DNA of 64,000 nt. It comes from Megascapheus bottae. Taxonomy: Eukaryota; Chordata; Mammalia; Rodentia; Geomyidae. Where the stretch lies: the NCBI GenBank assembly GCA_024803745.1, contig JANJXV010000014.1:4047001-4111000 (forward strand), written 5' to 3'. A program made the translations under genes and the position numbers. The first letter of the stretch is position 1; the number at the start of each line of letters is the position of its first letter. Below the pieces are notes generated by a model. It did not search any database. It worked only from the letters and a program-made list of their open reading frames with translations, and was not told where the DNA came from. Positions 49,229 to 60,190 of this stretch are shown here, one piece after another.

Positions 49229-49404
49229 CAAAACTTAATGAGTCCTATTTGCCATTAGCCATGAGTTTTATGTATTATTTTGTAATAGCATAATACCTCT
49301 GCAGAAGAAGGGAAAGAGGTGAGTTCTTATGTTGTATCTTTGTATTTATGTATGATAAATCATTCACAAAGAAAATGTTTAGGAGCTTCAGTTTCTTTAT
49401 TTGC

Positions 49405-49640
49405 AGTTTCAACAGTGGTATCTCTAATTTATACTCCCACCATCAGTGTATGAGAGTTTCTTTCTTCCCTGAATCCAGGCTACTGTTTGTTGTTTGTTTC
49501 TTTGATGGCTACTGTTCTGATTGAGGTGAGATGGAATTATAGTATGGTTTGATTTGACTTTGTAATGGCTCAGGATGTTAAACATGAAGAAATGTTAGTC
49601 ATTTGTGTTTCTCTCCTATGTGTACAAAATACCCTTAACT
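49405..49640 (-). mobile_element. LINE-1 fragment
   Basis: tactcccaccatcagtgtat, gatggctactgttctgattg and aggtgagatggaattatagt are reverse L1 3' region. Confidence 0.7.
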
Positions 49641-49782
49641 TGCAAGTAGCTCACATGGTATATTGTAGTATATGACAAGTCCTTGCTACTAATATCAGAA
49701 AGTTTTGTTGAAGAAACAAATGTTAATTTGGTTAAGGTTAATATTGCTCAAAGCCTACTTTTGGTTTCCTAGGTTGATTCTT

Positions 49783-49976
49783 TTTTTTTTTGCCAGTCCT
49801 GAGCTTGAGCTCAGGGCCTGAGCACTGTCCTCGGACTTTCTCAAGGCTAGAGCTCTACCACTTGAACCTCAGCACCACTTCCGGCTTTTTTTCTATATGT
49901 GGTACCGAGGATTCGAACCCAGGTCTTCATGCATGCTAGGCAAGGACTTTAACCACTAGGCCAAACTCCCGGCCCC
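49783..49976 (-). repeat. ID-like dimeric SINE with perfect target-site duplication
   Basis: 15-base flanks cctaggttgattctt at 49768-49782 and 49977-49991. Confidence 0.95.
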
Positions 49977-49991
49977 CCTAGGTTGATTCTT

Positions 49992-50297
49992 ACATCACTC
50001 CTAATGCCACTTCCCCCTGGTCCTGAAATAGTAACCTGGGAACAAAGTCACTGTCAGCTATAGCTGTGCACCCATAGGAAGGTCATGATTTCATTTCTCC
50101 CTTCACAGATCATCTTTCTCTAAGCTTCCTTCCTTTGATTTCCCCCTTATTCAAAATTCTCAGGACAACTTATGTTTCTAAGTAATATAAATTTGCCCTA
50201 ATGTTGTTTTAGTGTTATTAAGCCATAAGAATTCTGAATATGTCCAATATAAACATTTCATAAGTATTTTCTTTGCCTACATTTAATTAAATTAAAT
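49992..50297. other. Intergenic, nothing recognised
   Basis: No family match. Confidence 0.5.
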
Positions 50298-50640
50298 ATG
50301 AAGCCAGACAAGGGCAAGGAGTTATCATGCAAACCTATAATCTCAACTACTTTAGAGGAAAAGATCAGGAAGATCATGTTTCAAAAAAAGTCAGCCCTAA
50401 GAGCTAGTGAGACACCCCATCTCAACAAACAAGCAAATGAAAGTGATATTCATCTGAATGAATTTTACAGCATGGCCACTTTCCTAAAGAAATCTTTGGT
50501 AAAAACTTGAGGCTGTGTCTGGAAAATTAGTAAATCTAAAAGATTCGAGGGCATAACTCAAGAGTTAGAGCATGCGTATGAAAGTGTGAGACCCCAAATC
50601 CAAACCCCAGTACTTCCAAATCAATCAATAACAAAATAAG
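50298..50640 (+). repeat. Old B1-ID type SINE, possibly split
   Basis: tcatgcaaacctataatctc at left and caaatccaaaccccagtact at right, with unrelated sequence between. Confidence 0.45.
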
Positions 50641-51005
50641 TTGTGGAGACAAATGATCAGTTGAATTAGCAACCTCAAAGATGAACAGAGCTTCAGGCTT
50701 GTGAAATTTATCATGCAATATTTATATTAAGAAAACTCTACAAATAGTAAGAACATGCAATGATAAATGACTTAGGTAAACAAAAGTATTGTGAAGAGTA
50801 AAAGTCAGGCTCAAAAGAAGATTTCAAAAAGTGAGATGAGGTTTATTGGAGGGACTTATTTTTCAGCGCAGGAGTCTCAAAGATTACAATACCAGAAGGC
50901 ATTCATTTAGGTTTCTTCATGTATATTCCTTAGAAGAAGGAATTATAAATATCCAAGTAAAGATCAATCCCAGTAACTCTATGGGACTTTTTTGTGTGTT
51001 TTTCT
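50641..51005. other. Intergenic, nothing recognised
   Basis: No family match. Confidence 0.5.
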
Positions 51006-51009
51006 TTTT

Positions 51010-51264
51010 TATCTTTTGTGGAGCTTGAATTTAGGGCCTGGACACTATCCCTAAGCTTCTTTGTACTCAAGGCTAGTGCTCTACCATTTGAGCTACAGTG
51101 CCTCTTCCAGTTTGGGATTTTTTTGTTTGCTTTTTGAGTGGTTAATTGTTGTAGATAAGAGTCTCATGGGAACTATTATGCCTGGGTTGGCTTCAAACCA
51201 AGATCCTTAGATCTCAGCTTCCTGAGTAGCTTAGATTACTGGCCTGAGCCACGACTGCCCAGTC
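51010..51264 (-). repeat. B1-like/Geo-like SINE, reverse, full length
   Basis: gagcttgaatttagggcctg, gttaattgttgtagataaga and agatctcagcttcctgagta. Confidence 0.85.
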
Positions 51265-51652
51265 TAGTAACTGATATGATAATTGAAAATGGAAAGAAAA
51301 ATGTTTCAAAGAATTAAAATTGCATATCCAAAGTTCTCAATAAAGTGAAAGAGCCAGGAGTTTTAACTGAAGTGTTATCAGGCTTCAACCTCTATCCAGC
51401 GGTAGAATAAATAGGAAAGATGTTGGTTAGGAATATGTTTTATGGATTACTGAATGGCATAGCAAAGAGTATATATTTGATAAGAAAAAAGATATATGGA
51501 ATATTTCATTAAATAAGCACTAACTTGCAGATAAAAACTGATTAAATAAATAAATGAATGAATAAAATATATAGTGTGGTTAATGATGGTGTATGCTATG
51601 GTGGAAATTAGAGAAACAAAAAGGGATGGAACATAGGATGAGTGCAGAGAAA

Positions 51653-51655
<3 letters not shown>

Positions 51656-51700
<45 letters not shown>
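51656..51700. repeat. (GT)22 microsatellite
   Basis: Uninterrupted. Confidence 0.95.
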
Positions 51701-51702
<2 letters not shown>

Positions 51703-51704
<2 letters not shown>

Positions 51705-51905
51705 TAAACTCAGGATCTTGATTGTTATTGTTCATAGCTGGCCTTCCCACTCGAGTCACAGTTCCAGGTCTGGCATTTTGCTTGTTATTTCTGACATAGA
51801 ATCTCTCAGGCTTGTCTACTGGAGACTGGTTTTTACACAGTCCTCCAGCACTTAGCCTCCTGAATTGCTAAGATTACCAGCATGAGACATCAGAACCCAG
51901 CAGGA
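51703..51905 (-). repeat. Diverged B1-like/Geo-like SINE
   Basis: Directly follows the GT repeat, which occupies the tail position; cacttagcctcctgaattgc marks the B1-like end. Confidence 0.65.
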
Positions 51906-52569
51906 TTTTGCAATTTTAAGTAGGAGGAAAAAAATTTCTCCTCGGATTCAAGAGATAAGAGATTCCAGTTTATCCTGGAGCCTCTTAAGACCCAAAGCAT
52001 ATTTCACTGAAGTATGTGGCAGTGACCCAGAGACTTGAACTCAGAAATTTAACAACCTACTTTTGAGTCATTTATTTTCTTCATTCCAAACTGAAGTGCT
52101 TAGATAAGTGATGAGTATATTTCTGATGGTCATATGGGGAGGGCACTGATCTGGGAGCCAAACCAGGATGATCTTCAGGCTCTTCTCTGGGTCAAGAAAT
52201 AGATTATTTTTATCTCATTTTTGAACAGATAACTATCAATTAGCTTGTCTGAATATCCTGATGATGATGAGATCATCCAAAACAGCAACTAAAATGTGCA
52301 GTAGCAACAAGAAAATGCCAGGAACAAAAACAGTTTCTGATAAGGGCTAACTATATTTGCCATTTTCCATAGAAGTAGAGGCAATTTAGTAATCACAAAT
52401 TGTCTATCATTTGACTTCATCTTGCAATAGAAAAAACTGCTAATGAAGATTTTCAGGGAGTTGAATAAATGGCAGGTATCTTCACGAATTCTGGAAACTG
52501 TATTTAGTTCTTTTCCTAGTAATACTACTAGCCAAGCAATATACTAAGTGATATAGTTGTCCTCTTTTA
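51906..52569. other. Intergenic, nothing recognised
   Basis: No family match. Confidence 0.5.
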
Positions 52570-52735
52570 AACCATTACAAAGTTTTATTTAGACTTCAGG
52601 AAGTAGGGGATATGAGAATTATTATATTCATCCTCCAGTAGACAAAAACAAGACTTACACAAAATGTATTCAAAGTCAGTTAGGCAGTAAAGCAGCAGAA
52701 GTCTCTGACACCTAAACTTGTGCTCAAAACTTTTT
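52570..52735 (+). repeat. MIR-like element
   Basis: gagaattattatattcatcc, then gtattcaaagtcagttaggc, then agcagaagtctctgac. Confidence 0.6.
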
Positions 52736-52987
52736 TTTAAAAAAAGTTTATTCCCTGTGCTCTGTAACCCCAGACAAAATCCCTAATCCACTGTGCATTC
52801 AGGGAAAAACTATTGCATTATAATTTGTTAGTAGAACTGGGTAGGAAGAGGTTGTATAAAAGCCATCATCATTGATTAAAAGGAGGAAAGAAGGGAAACA
52901 AACAAAAATAAACCTTCAATAACAGAGATATTGACATCACATAATCTTCCAAGAGAGATCATTTTTTTACTCAAACAATAAACTTAA

Positions 52988-53165
52988 ACCTGGCACTGGA
53001 GCCTCATGCCTGTAAACCCAGACAGTCAGGAGGCTAAGATCCGAGGATCACAGTTTGAAGCTAGCCCTGGCAGGAAAGTCAGTGACACTCTTATCTCCAA
53101 TTAATCACCAGAAAATTGGAAGTGGTGTGCTCAAAGTGATAGAGTTCAAATCCCCACCAACCAAC
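52988..53165 (+). repeat. B1-like/Geo-like SINE with AAAT tail
   Basis: ggcactggagcctcatgcct to gatagagttcaaatcccc; the tail grew into (AAAT)11 at 53173-53215. Confidence 0.85.
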
Positions 53166-53172
53166 CAACCAA

Positions 53173-53176
53173 CAAA

Positions 53177-53215
<39 letters not shown>
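53173..53215. repeat. (AAAT)11
   Basis: Perfect tetranucleotide array. Confidence 0.95.
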
Positions 53216-53228
53216 AAACAGTAGACTT

Positions 53229-53440
53229 TCTAGACAGGCACCAGTGGCTCGCACCTATAATCTTAGCTACTCAGGAGAATGAGATCTGAGAATCATGATT
53301 CAAAGCCAGCCTGAACAAAAAAGCACATATGATACTTTTATTTCAATCAACCATTAAAGAAGTAGAATTGTGGCTTTGAGTTTTAAAGTGAAGGGATAGG
53401 GCACACGCCCTGAGTTTGAGCCCTATTACCAGTGCATCTG
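53229..53440 (+). repeat. B1-like/Geo-like SINE
   Basis: ggcaccagtggctcgcacct to gccctgagtttgagccctat. Confidence 0.8.
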
Positions 53441-53499
53441 TACACTCTCATGTGCACTCGCACACATACATACACAAACAAACACACACAAATAGATTT

Positions 53500-53690
53500 T
53501 CTTCTTTTTCTTTCTTTTTTTCTAGTCCTGGGGCTTGAACCTAGGGCCTGAACACTGTCCCTGAGCTTCTAGTTGCTCAAAGCTATCACTCCACAGTGCC
53601 ACTTCGGGCTTTTTCTGTTTATGAGGTCCTGAGGAATCAAACCCAGGGCTTCGGGCATGCTAGGCAAACCGCTAAATCACCTTCCCAGCT
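53500..53690 (-). repeat. ID-like dimeric SINE
   Basis: ctagtcctggggcttgaacc to ctaaatcaccttcccagctc. Confidence 0.85.
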
Positions 53691-53854
53691 CACAAACAGA
53701 TTTTTCCATAAGCAACAAAAAAGTGGACAGAAATTAAGCCTGTGAAATTTCTAGGTAGAACAGTGTGATCATACACAGGGGGAAGAGGAAATATGAAACA
53801 TTAACTGTGTGCTGGCACTCGACAATACTAGAGACTCATTCATAAAATATACTG

Positions 53855-54065
53855 TTTTTAAAGGGTCCATCAATATTTATTGTCAGCTATGTGTTAAACC
53901 TTGTACTAAATACTGTCTGAAAGAAATACACTTATATTTCATTATGGCCCAGTTTTTAGTACAAGTTCACATTTATAGGTTTAAACATTCATGTACATGC
54001 TTAATTATATATGAGGAAAAATGGCATTGTCATTAAAATGATAAATATCTCAAAGATTTTTTTCT
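53855..54065 (-). other. GNGT1: GNGT1 3' UTR with candidate poly(A) signal
   Basis: The first good AATAAA on the minus strand after the stop is at 53881-53876, about 185 bases downstream. It lies in sequence resembling an old L2/MIR-type 3' end (tatttattgtcagctatgtg on the plus strand). Use of this site is inferred. Confidence 0.5.
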
Positions 54066-54194
54066 TTATGAAATAACACAGCCTCCTTTGAGTTCCTTGA
54101 AGGGATTCTTATCCTCAGGGATACCCTTTACCAGTGGATCCTCTCCAGACCTTTCTTCGATGTAATCCCTTACTTCTTCACAGCATTTGGATAC
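54066..54194 (-). CDS. GNGT1: GNGT1 last coding exon
   Basis: This exon encodes residues 33-74 after acceptor cctcttaag|GTATCC. It contains the conserved ERSGEDPLVKGIPEDKNPFK block, the GNGT1-type ELKGG linker and the CVIS farnesylation box, then TAA at 54068-54066. The reading frame is intact. Confidence 0.97.
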   Translation of the reverse strand, partial: VSKCCEEVRDYIEERSGEDPLVKGIPEDKNPFKELKGGCVIS

Positions 54195-57100
54195 CTTAAG
54201 AGGGATGAGAGAGAAATGGTTCATTTAATATGAAACACAATGTTTCAGATTCAAAAAATTTATTAATCACAATAAATTTTTCTTGTTGTCACTTTTTATA
54301 GCACTTTGTTTCTGCTAATGCGGAAAGACACGGAAAGAGCTGTCTCTGACATGACTGCTTGGTTTTCTTTACACCCCACTAGGCACACTCTAGTTAAGGG
54401 ATAATGTCCTAGAGCTTCCAATGTCTAGCTCCTTCAGCCAGGAGACCCTTCCAGAGACAGGGACACAGCTGGGAACACAAATCAAGAAGGCCAACAGAAT
54501 AAATGCTGACAGAGTCTTTTTCCTCATTCTAAAACAATGTGACTGGTAATGACAGAAGAGAATAAATTTTTGAAAAATCACTAGTCCTGGATTCCCAAGA
54601 GTCTATACATGCAATTTTACTTCAAACTCATGTGCAGTGATTGATCTCCACAATGCAAAAAAATACCATGTGACTCCAAGGAGTCAGGTACTTTGGTGGA
54701 TTTGCTCAATCTGTACTGGGTGTCTGAAACATGGCCTACACTTGATTGTTGCATAGTAACTAAACAAGGGCTGAATTGAATCATAACTCTGGTTTAGGAG
54801 TTTGCTCCCTATTGCTTTATACTATTATAGCAATGGCTTAGGGAAATCTCAAACTTTAGTTCTTTAATGGACCAAGACAGAGAAAGCCAACTTTCTCTTT
54901 ATATGTAAAGATAAATATGGGTGTACGTATGCACACACACAAATTCAATTATTCATGCTTTTTAGCAGTGCTTCACTTCATTTTCAATTAATGTCTTGCA
55001 TGATAGTCAGAAGAAACAACTTCCCTCTGGGCAGTGACTGTTCTTGTAAGTTATTTAGCTAATTTAGTTTTACTTGACATTTATACCATAAGACTTACAC
55101 CATAATATATTGCAATATATAATTTTTCCATAATTATTGGTTGATCTATAAATAGTAAGCTTATTACATGGAAAATAACATTTAATAATAAATATATTTA
55201 TTAATATATACTATAGCAATATAATTAATGTATTTAATATGCTAATAATGATAATGAATTTAATAAATATAAATTGATTTGATGATAATATTTCTATTTC
55301 TTATTACATATTTATTTATATATCTTATATATATACATTTATTAAAAGTCACTTGTTGAAATCCTTTCCCTTGACAGGATTATACTAGGGGTGGGGCCTT
55401 TGGAAGGTAATTAGGTCACAAGGGCAGAGCCTTTCTGAAAGCATTAGCATCTTTACTGGGAGGCCTCTCACCTCTTTCATGTGAGGTCAACTTATTTGAG
55501 AACAGGGAGCAAGGATCCAGAACTATGAGAAAAATGCATTTACCAAAATAAATTTCTATTGTTTGTAATGATATTCTGTTATAATAACCTACATAGACTA
55601 CAAAAATACATGTATATCTGTGTGCTTGTGGGCCATGTATGCCGGAGGGATAGGTGTACATGTTTATAGCCACATGTAAATGTCTATCTAGACTAATAAA
55701 AACACGCACAGATTTTAAGTTTAATATTAAATTACTTTGGATTCTAAGATCAAGATGTTGAATGATAGGGGAAAAGAATGACTCCCAACACCAGGTGAAT
55801 TGTGATGTATATATTTACCCCCAAAGAAAATTCCCAAGAGGAAGCTTCCAGAAAAGAATCATGTGAGGCCTGCTACACTGCTGATCAAGAAACAATGTGG
55901 AGCTGGGCACTGGTAGCTCATGCCTGTAATCCTGACTACTCAGGAGACTGAGATATGAGGATCATGGTTGGAAACCAGCCCAATTAATCACTCAAAATGG
56001 AAAGTAGAACTGTGGTCCCTGTAGGAGAGTGCTAGCCTTGAGGGAAAAGAGGCTCAGAGACAGTGCACAGGCTTTGAGTTCAAGCTCCACAACTGACAAA
56101 AAGGAAGACTTGTGAAGTGTAAAAATAATGAAACAGCTTTGGAACCTTTCAAGCAAAGAATGAAAGTAACGTTCACTCTGAAAATTTATTTCTTCCAAAT
56201 TATAAAGATAAAGACTTCAACTTGTCTGCTGTGTGTTGCAAGCTTTTGTGCTGGGTTTTATTTTTATCTCTACAGCTAAACACGCTTTGACTGTGTGGAA
56301 AGGGCAACTGGAAAATTTGAGACAATTATGAAGATAGGAGAAATTAAAAAATCCTAATTTGACTAGAAGAGTTTAGGAAAGTATGAAAAGAATACAAATT
56401 CCCTATTTTACTTTGTCCCCAATACTTTGCTTCAACCCAGTGGGTATCAGCTGCATTTCCTCCTTCTAGCTTTATTATGACACTCAAAACTTCTCACCTT
56501 TTGAAAACCACAGTTTTTGGCCATTAATTTTAAAAACATTATTTTAAATTTTTTAATTTAATTTTTTTTACATTTAGATAATATGACCTATATTTCTACA
56601 GCCTCAGTTTCAAGTGCAGTATACATAAGCAGTGTTTACCTCTCATTACAAGTTGTTTACCACACATATGAATCAAGAATTTCTTTAATGATACCATAGT
56701 TTACCATTCCTGTGCATGAAGGCCCTAAGGATTAATAGAGGGAATCCTGTGAGAAGAAAACAAAATTAATTTTACTTAACAAAAGAGATCTTTGAAAAAT
56801 GTATGCCATCACTTGCAGTGGAGCTTTTGTTGTTCTTTCCTTATAATAATGAGATCCAAAGTAGATGTCTCTTTTCCATATCTTAGTCATTGTCCATTGG
56901 ATAGAAAGGGTTTGTAATTTTAGCTGCCTATATTTTAACAGAACTGTGAAATATTTTCACCAAGAATCAGTGAGATCTTGTGCCTGTCCTTATCTTTATT
57001 TGCAATCGAAGAATAGAACCTCTGCATTTACTATTGACCTGGTAAGAATGGAAAAGATAAGGTCATGTTTAATGTATATCAGCACCATCAAATAGCTCAT

Positions 57101-57854
57101 CAAATAAGGAGAAGTTTATCAATTTGACAAGGGAAACAAAAAGGCCTATATAGACTATTTTATTTTAATGCTTGGCTAAAATAAGATCTTTGTCTTGCAT
57201 GTCTCACTCTTTCCTTTTCTCTCCCCTCTCTATAAAAATATAAACACATGTCTTAGTTTTATTGATCACATCAGAAACAAGGAAATGGCTAGATTTGACC
57301 TAAAGAAAAGTTTTCCAACCCTTTCTAAGTCAAGAAATTTAGGCGTTTTTTATTTCTTTTTTTTTTTTAATTTTGCCATTCCCGGGGCTTCAAGTCAGGG
57401 CCTGGGCACTGTCCTTGGGGTTTCTCAAGACTAGAGCTCTACCACTTGAGCCACAGCACCATTTCTGGCATCAAACCCAGTCTCTGTGCATGCTAGAGAA
57501 GGACTCTAACACTAGGCCAAATTCCCAATCCATTTTTGTTGTTGTTCGTGGTGGTGGTGGTGGTGGGTTGTTTTTTTTGTTTCGTTTTGGGTTTTTTTTG
57601 ATGAATTTTCTTAACCTCTGGTGAATTCTATGTAAACAGTTCAGTTTTAAGTACATTTTCCATTAGATCATAAAATACATCACAAAGATCGTTCTGTATT
57701 TTACAATCAAGTGCTCCCAGAGCCAATCAAAATAAAATTCAGAAATTCAGCTACTTACCATCATTCTTTCCAAGGTCACTTCTTTCTTGAGCTGGTCAAC
57801 TTGCATTTTCAGTATGTCCTTTTCTGTCAGATCCTCAATATTGATCACTGGCAT
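54066..57854 (-). CDS. GNGT1: GNGT1, rod transducin gamma-1 subunit (two coding exons)
   Basis: The coding sequence joins 57854-57759 to 54194-54066 on the minus strand, giving 74 residues, the normal family length. The product is the gamma subunit of rod transducin. With G-beta-1 it anchors transducin alpha to disc membranes, where rhodopsin activates it. The protein starts MPVINIEDLTEKD, ends its first exon in ...TLERMM, continues VSKCCEEVRDYIEERSGEDP and closes with the farnesylation box CVIS. Compared with the human protein as I remember it, residue 14 is Ile instead of Lys and residue 18 is Gln instead of Glu. The intron (54195-57758, 3.6 kb) interrupts after codon 32, exactly as in GNG11. 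A further noncoding first exon is likely, because the ATG exon is preceded by a splice acceptor. Confidence 0.97.
55190..55342. repeat. AT-rich low-complexity DNA in the GNGT1 intron
   Basis: Almost no G or C over about 150 bases. Confidence 0.75.
55345..55605 (+). mobile_element. MaLR-type solo LTR fragment (MST/MLT-like)
   Basis: Motifs in MaLR order: ggggtggggcctttggaagg, taattaggtcacaagggcag, tccagaactatgagaa, aataaatttctattgtttgt, atgatattctgttataataa. An old non-coding LTR in the GNGT1 intron. Confidence 0.75.
55902..56105 (+). repeat. B1-like/Geo-like SINE in the GNGT1 intron
   Basis: gagctgggcactggtagctc to ctccacaactgacaaaaagg; part of the middle is deleted. Confidence 0.85.
57352..57530 (-). 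repeat. ID-like dimeric SINE in the GNGT1 intron
   Basis: Ends about 230 bases downstream of the first coding exon; the monomer junction region is deleted. Confidence 0.8.
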
Positions 57855-57864
57855 CTTTTACCTG
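57759..57864 (-). CDS. GNGT1: GNGT1 first coding exon, with short 5' leader
   Basis: Coding starts at ATG 57854-57852 and runs 32 codons to ATGATG|gtaagt (donor at 57758). Ten bases upstream of the ATG is a good acceptor, ctactttttcag|cag|gtaaaag. It is a tandem NAGNAG acceptor, so the exon may begin at 57864 or 57861. This implies a separate noncoding exon further upstream on the minus strand. Confidence 0.93.
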
Positions 57865-58149
57865 CTGAAAAAGTAGAATGTCAGCCTCTATTATATACTT
57901 GAATTGCTAGACTCTATGGAAGTCCATCTTACCCAGCTCTTCCCTCTCCTCTTAACTTACTAGGTAAACTGTGACTGGCTTGTTTTAAATTTTCTCTGAT
58001 AATCAATTTCTTTTGAGCTCTGACTCTATCTCTGAGCAATTCTAGCCCTGTACACTAGGCTCAGGGTTTTAAAGCTTCTTCATAATCTTCATTAATGTGA
58101 TTATGCCAAGCATTTGAATCTCAATACTTGCCAGGAGCTTGGGGGATCA

Positions 58150-58630
58150 GTTAATATATAATTTAGTGAGCATAGAATCGGAAAGCTCCTCCTTTCCTCT
58201 GTTATTCCTTTCCACTGGTCTTTTGAGTGGTGCAGACTTTTGAGTCTTCAACCTTCATCACCATTGTCAAAGCATTGTCATATGCTATTTATGCTATTTA
58301 TGTCACTTGAAGGTCATCTTAGAGACTTCCCATTAATCCCCTAAATTGATAGAGCACTTAATCTGGTATTAACAGAGAACTAAACAAAAAATATCACTAC
58401 AAATTTATTGTAACAGATTGAAATATGAACCAATGAGATAGAGATATAATAAATAATAACCTTCAGAATAAAAAACACACTAACATATTTCTTAGCAGTA
58501 TTTTACAAATAATACCTGAAATTCATAGGTCAGAGCACATAGAGTAGCCAGTACAAAAAGCGTAGGAAATCTGGGCTACCAAAGGAAATCACCAAAAGAG
58601 AATGAACTTTCCCTTTCTGAGTCATCGTTT
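58150..58630 (-). promoter_or_regulatory. GNGT1: Possible GNGT1 proximal promoter elements
   Basis: Reading the minus strand toward GNGT1, there is TGAGTCA (58618-58624, an AP-1/MARE core as used by NRL). GGATTA follows (TAATCC on plus, 58334-58339, CRX/OTX core), then a TATATA-rich stretch near 58152-58160, about 300 bases before the ATG exon. Rod genes are typically driven by NRL plus CRX. These are short motifs that also occur by chance, so this is a suggestion only. Confidence 0.25.
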
Positions 58631-59204
58631 TTCTCTTTAGTTACATCTCTGGGGAAGATGGTGCAGTTGCCTGTAGCACTTCATAAAATTGCCTGGGAAA
58701 TATATCATTGTAGCCAAATGGCTTCATGACTTCAGTCTCTCCGTTTCTCTTCCTCTTTTATTCTCTTCCTTCTTTCCAGCTCATTTTTATAAATGAGTAT
58801 TTTTATGAATACAGACCTAATCAGATCACATGTCAGATCTTCCTGACAACATCAAAACTAGAAGTGCCTGCATGCCCTTTTATTTATGTAGTCTTTTTAT
58901 TTTCTAGTGAAATATTGTTTCCTTTCTGAAATTCATAAAGTCACATTATTCTCTTGGAAAGACACAATTTATGTTTTTGCCTTGGTTTAGTTTGGTTTGT
59001 TTATTGTTGTTTTTTTAGGGCAAATGTCTCCACAGATGAGCTCAGGAAAAGAACAGCCTATGAGTATCTGAGTCCAGTGTTTCTGACATTTTTAGTTTTT
59101 GTTATTCTGTTCTTTATTTTTTTAAATATACCATGATTATAAAAAGCAATTTCTTACTATTTTTTCCTATTCAGTAATAGTTTATTAGTTGAAAACCCAT
59201 TTTC

Positions 59205-59690
59205 AATTTTCTTTTTTTTCATATATTTTTTATTGTAATTAATAGAAGGGTTACATTATATTCACCAGGTAGAACGTGCATTACTTCACAAACACTGATA
59301 CCCTTTCTCATGTCTTGTCTCCATTTCCCTCCCCCAACCCCACCCCTCATCTTCTTTTCCCTCTTCCCTACCCTATTTCAAATAACCAAATAAGCATATA
59401 TACAATATAGCAGATAACAAGGTAAAATACTGTAACAATATGAGATAACCAAGGAACAGTAAAAGAGATGAGAGATAACAGTACATTAAGGACAACAATC
59501 ACTCGTTATATGGCTTTTGTTTCTATATCCTAGAGGTCCTTTCATTTAGCATCATACTATATAGCCTTATGTATCTAGGTTTTGTTCTATTGTAAATCTC
59601 TGCTAGGAGAGCCAAAGGTTTCTACTGATTATGACAAATGAGGGAGACTATTGGGCCCATGTCCTTTAAGTCTGGCTTACTTTTTATCCC
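59205..59690 (-). mobile_element. LINE-1 3' UTR, second copy
   Basis: Matches 7450-7910 closely, for example gagataaccaagg, then agagatgag, then acattaagga, then tctgctaggagagcc. Confidence 0.85.
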
Positions 59691-59799
59691 TTTCAGAATG
59701 TATATATACCTTTACAAGTATTTCTGCTGATGATCTTTACCTGTTGATACTGTCCTTTGGACAAAAAAACTTTTGTCCACGTTGGAAAACTTCACTTGC

Positions 59800-59975
59800 C
59801 AGTAGGCTCAGTGCGGGTAAAAACAGCTAGTACTAGAGCCACACCTCAAGGCTAGCTGTTTTTCTGGGTAATGTCTTTTGGACTTTTCTGCCTACAAGGC
59901 CTTTAAATCATGATCTTCTGTGCCTCAGCCTTGTGGGCAACTGGGATTACAGGTGTGAGCCACCAGCCTCTGATT
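59800..59975 (-). repeat. B1-like SINE fragment
   Basis: gcctcagccttgtgggcaac, tgggattacaggtgtgagcc and accagcctctg: a reverse 7SL-type monomer, unlike the Geo dimers. Confidence 0.65.
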
Positions 59976-60009
59976 CCTACCACAGTATTTTGTACAAAAT
60001 GAATTCTCA

Positions 60010-60165
60010 CCAACACTTCCTAATTGTGTGGCCCTGACCAAGTTTTCTAACATAGATGTGCCTTCATTTCTTGGAAAATAGAACAATAGCAGTATCTCTA
60101 TTGCAGATTTATTTGAGAAAAAATGAGGACTAGTAATGCAGATGAGAACTATATAACAATGTGAT
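60010..60165 (-). repeat. MIR-like element
   Basis: aattgtgtggccctgaccaa, then tgccttcatttcttggaaaa. Confidence 0.6.
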
Positions 60166-60182
60166 GCACTATATAACAAAGC

Positions 60183-60190
60183 TGACGTCA
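60183..60190. promoter_or_regulatory. Palindromic CRE (TGACGTCA)
   Basis: Perfect consensus cAMP-response element in a CpG-poor region, 2.3 kb upstream of the GNGT1 coding start. Function unproven. Confidence 0.3.
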
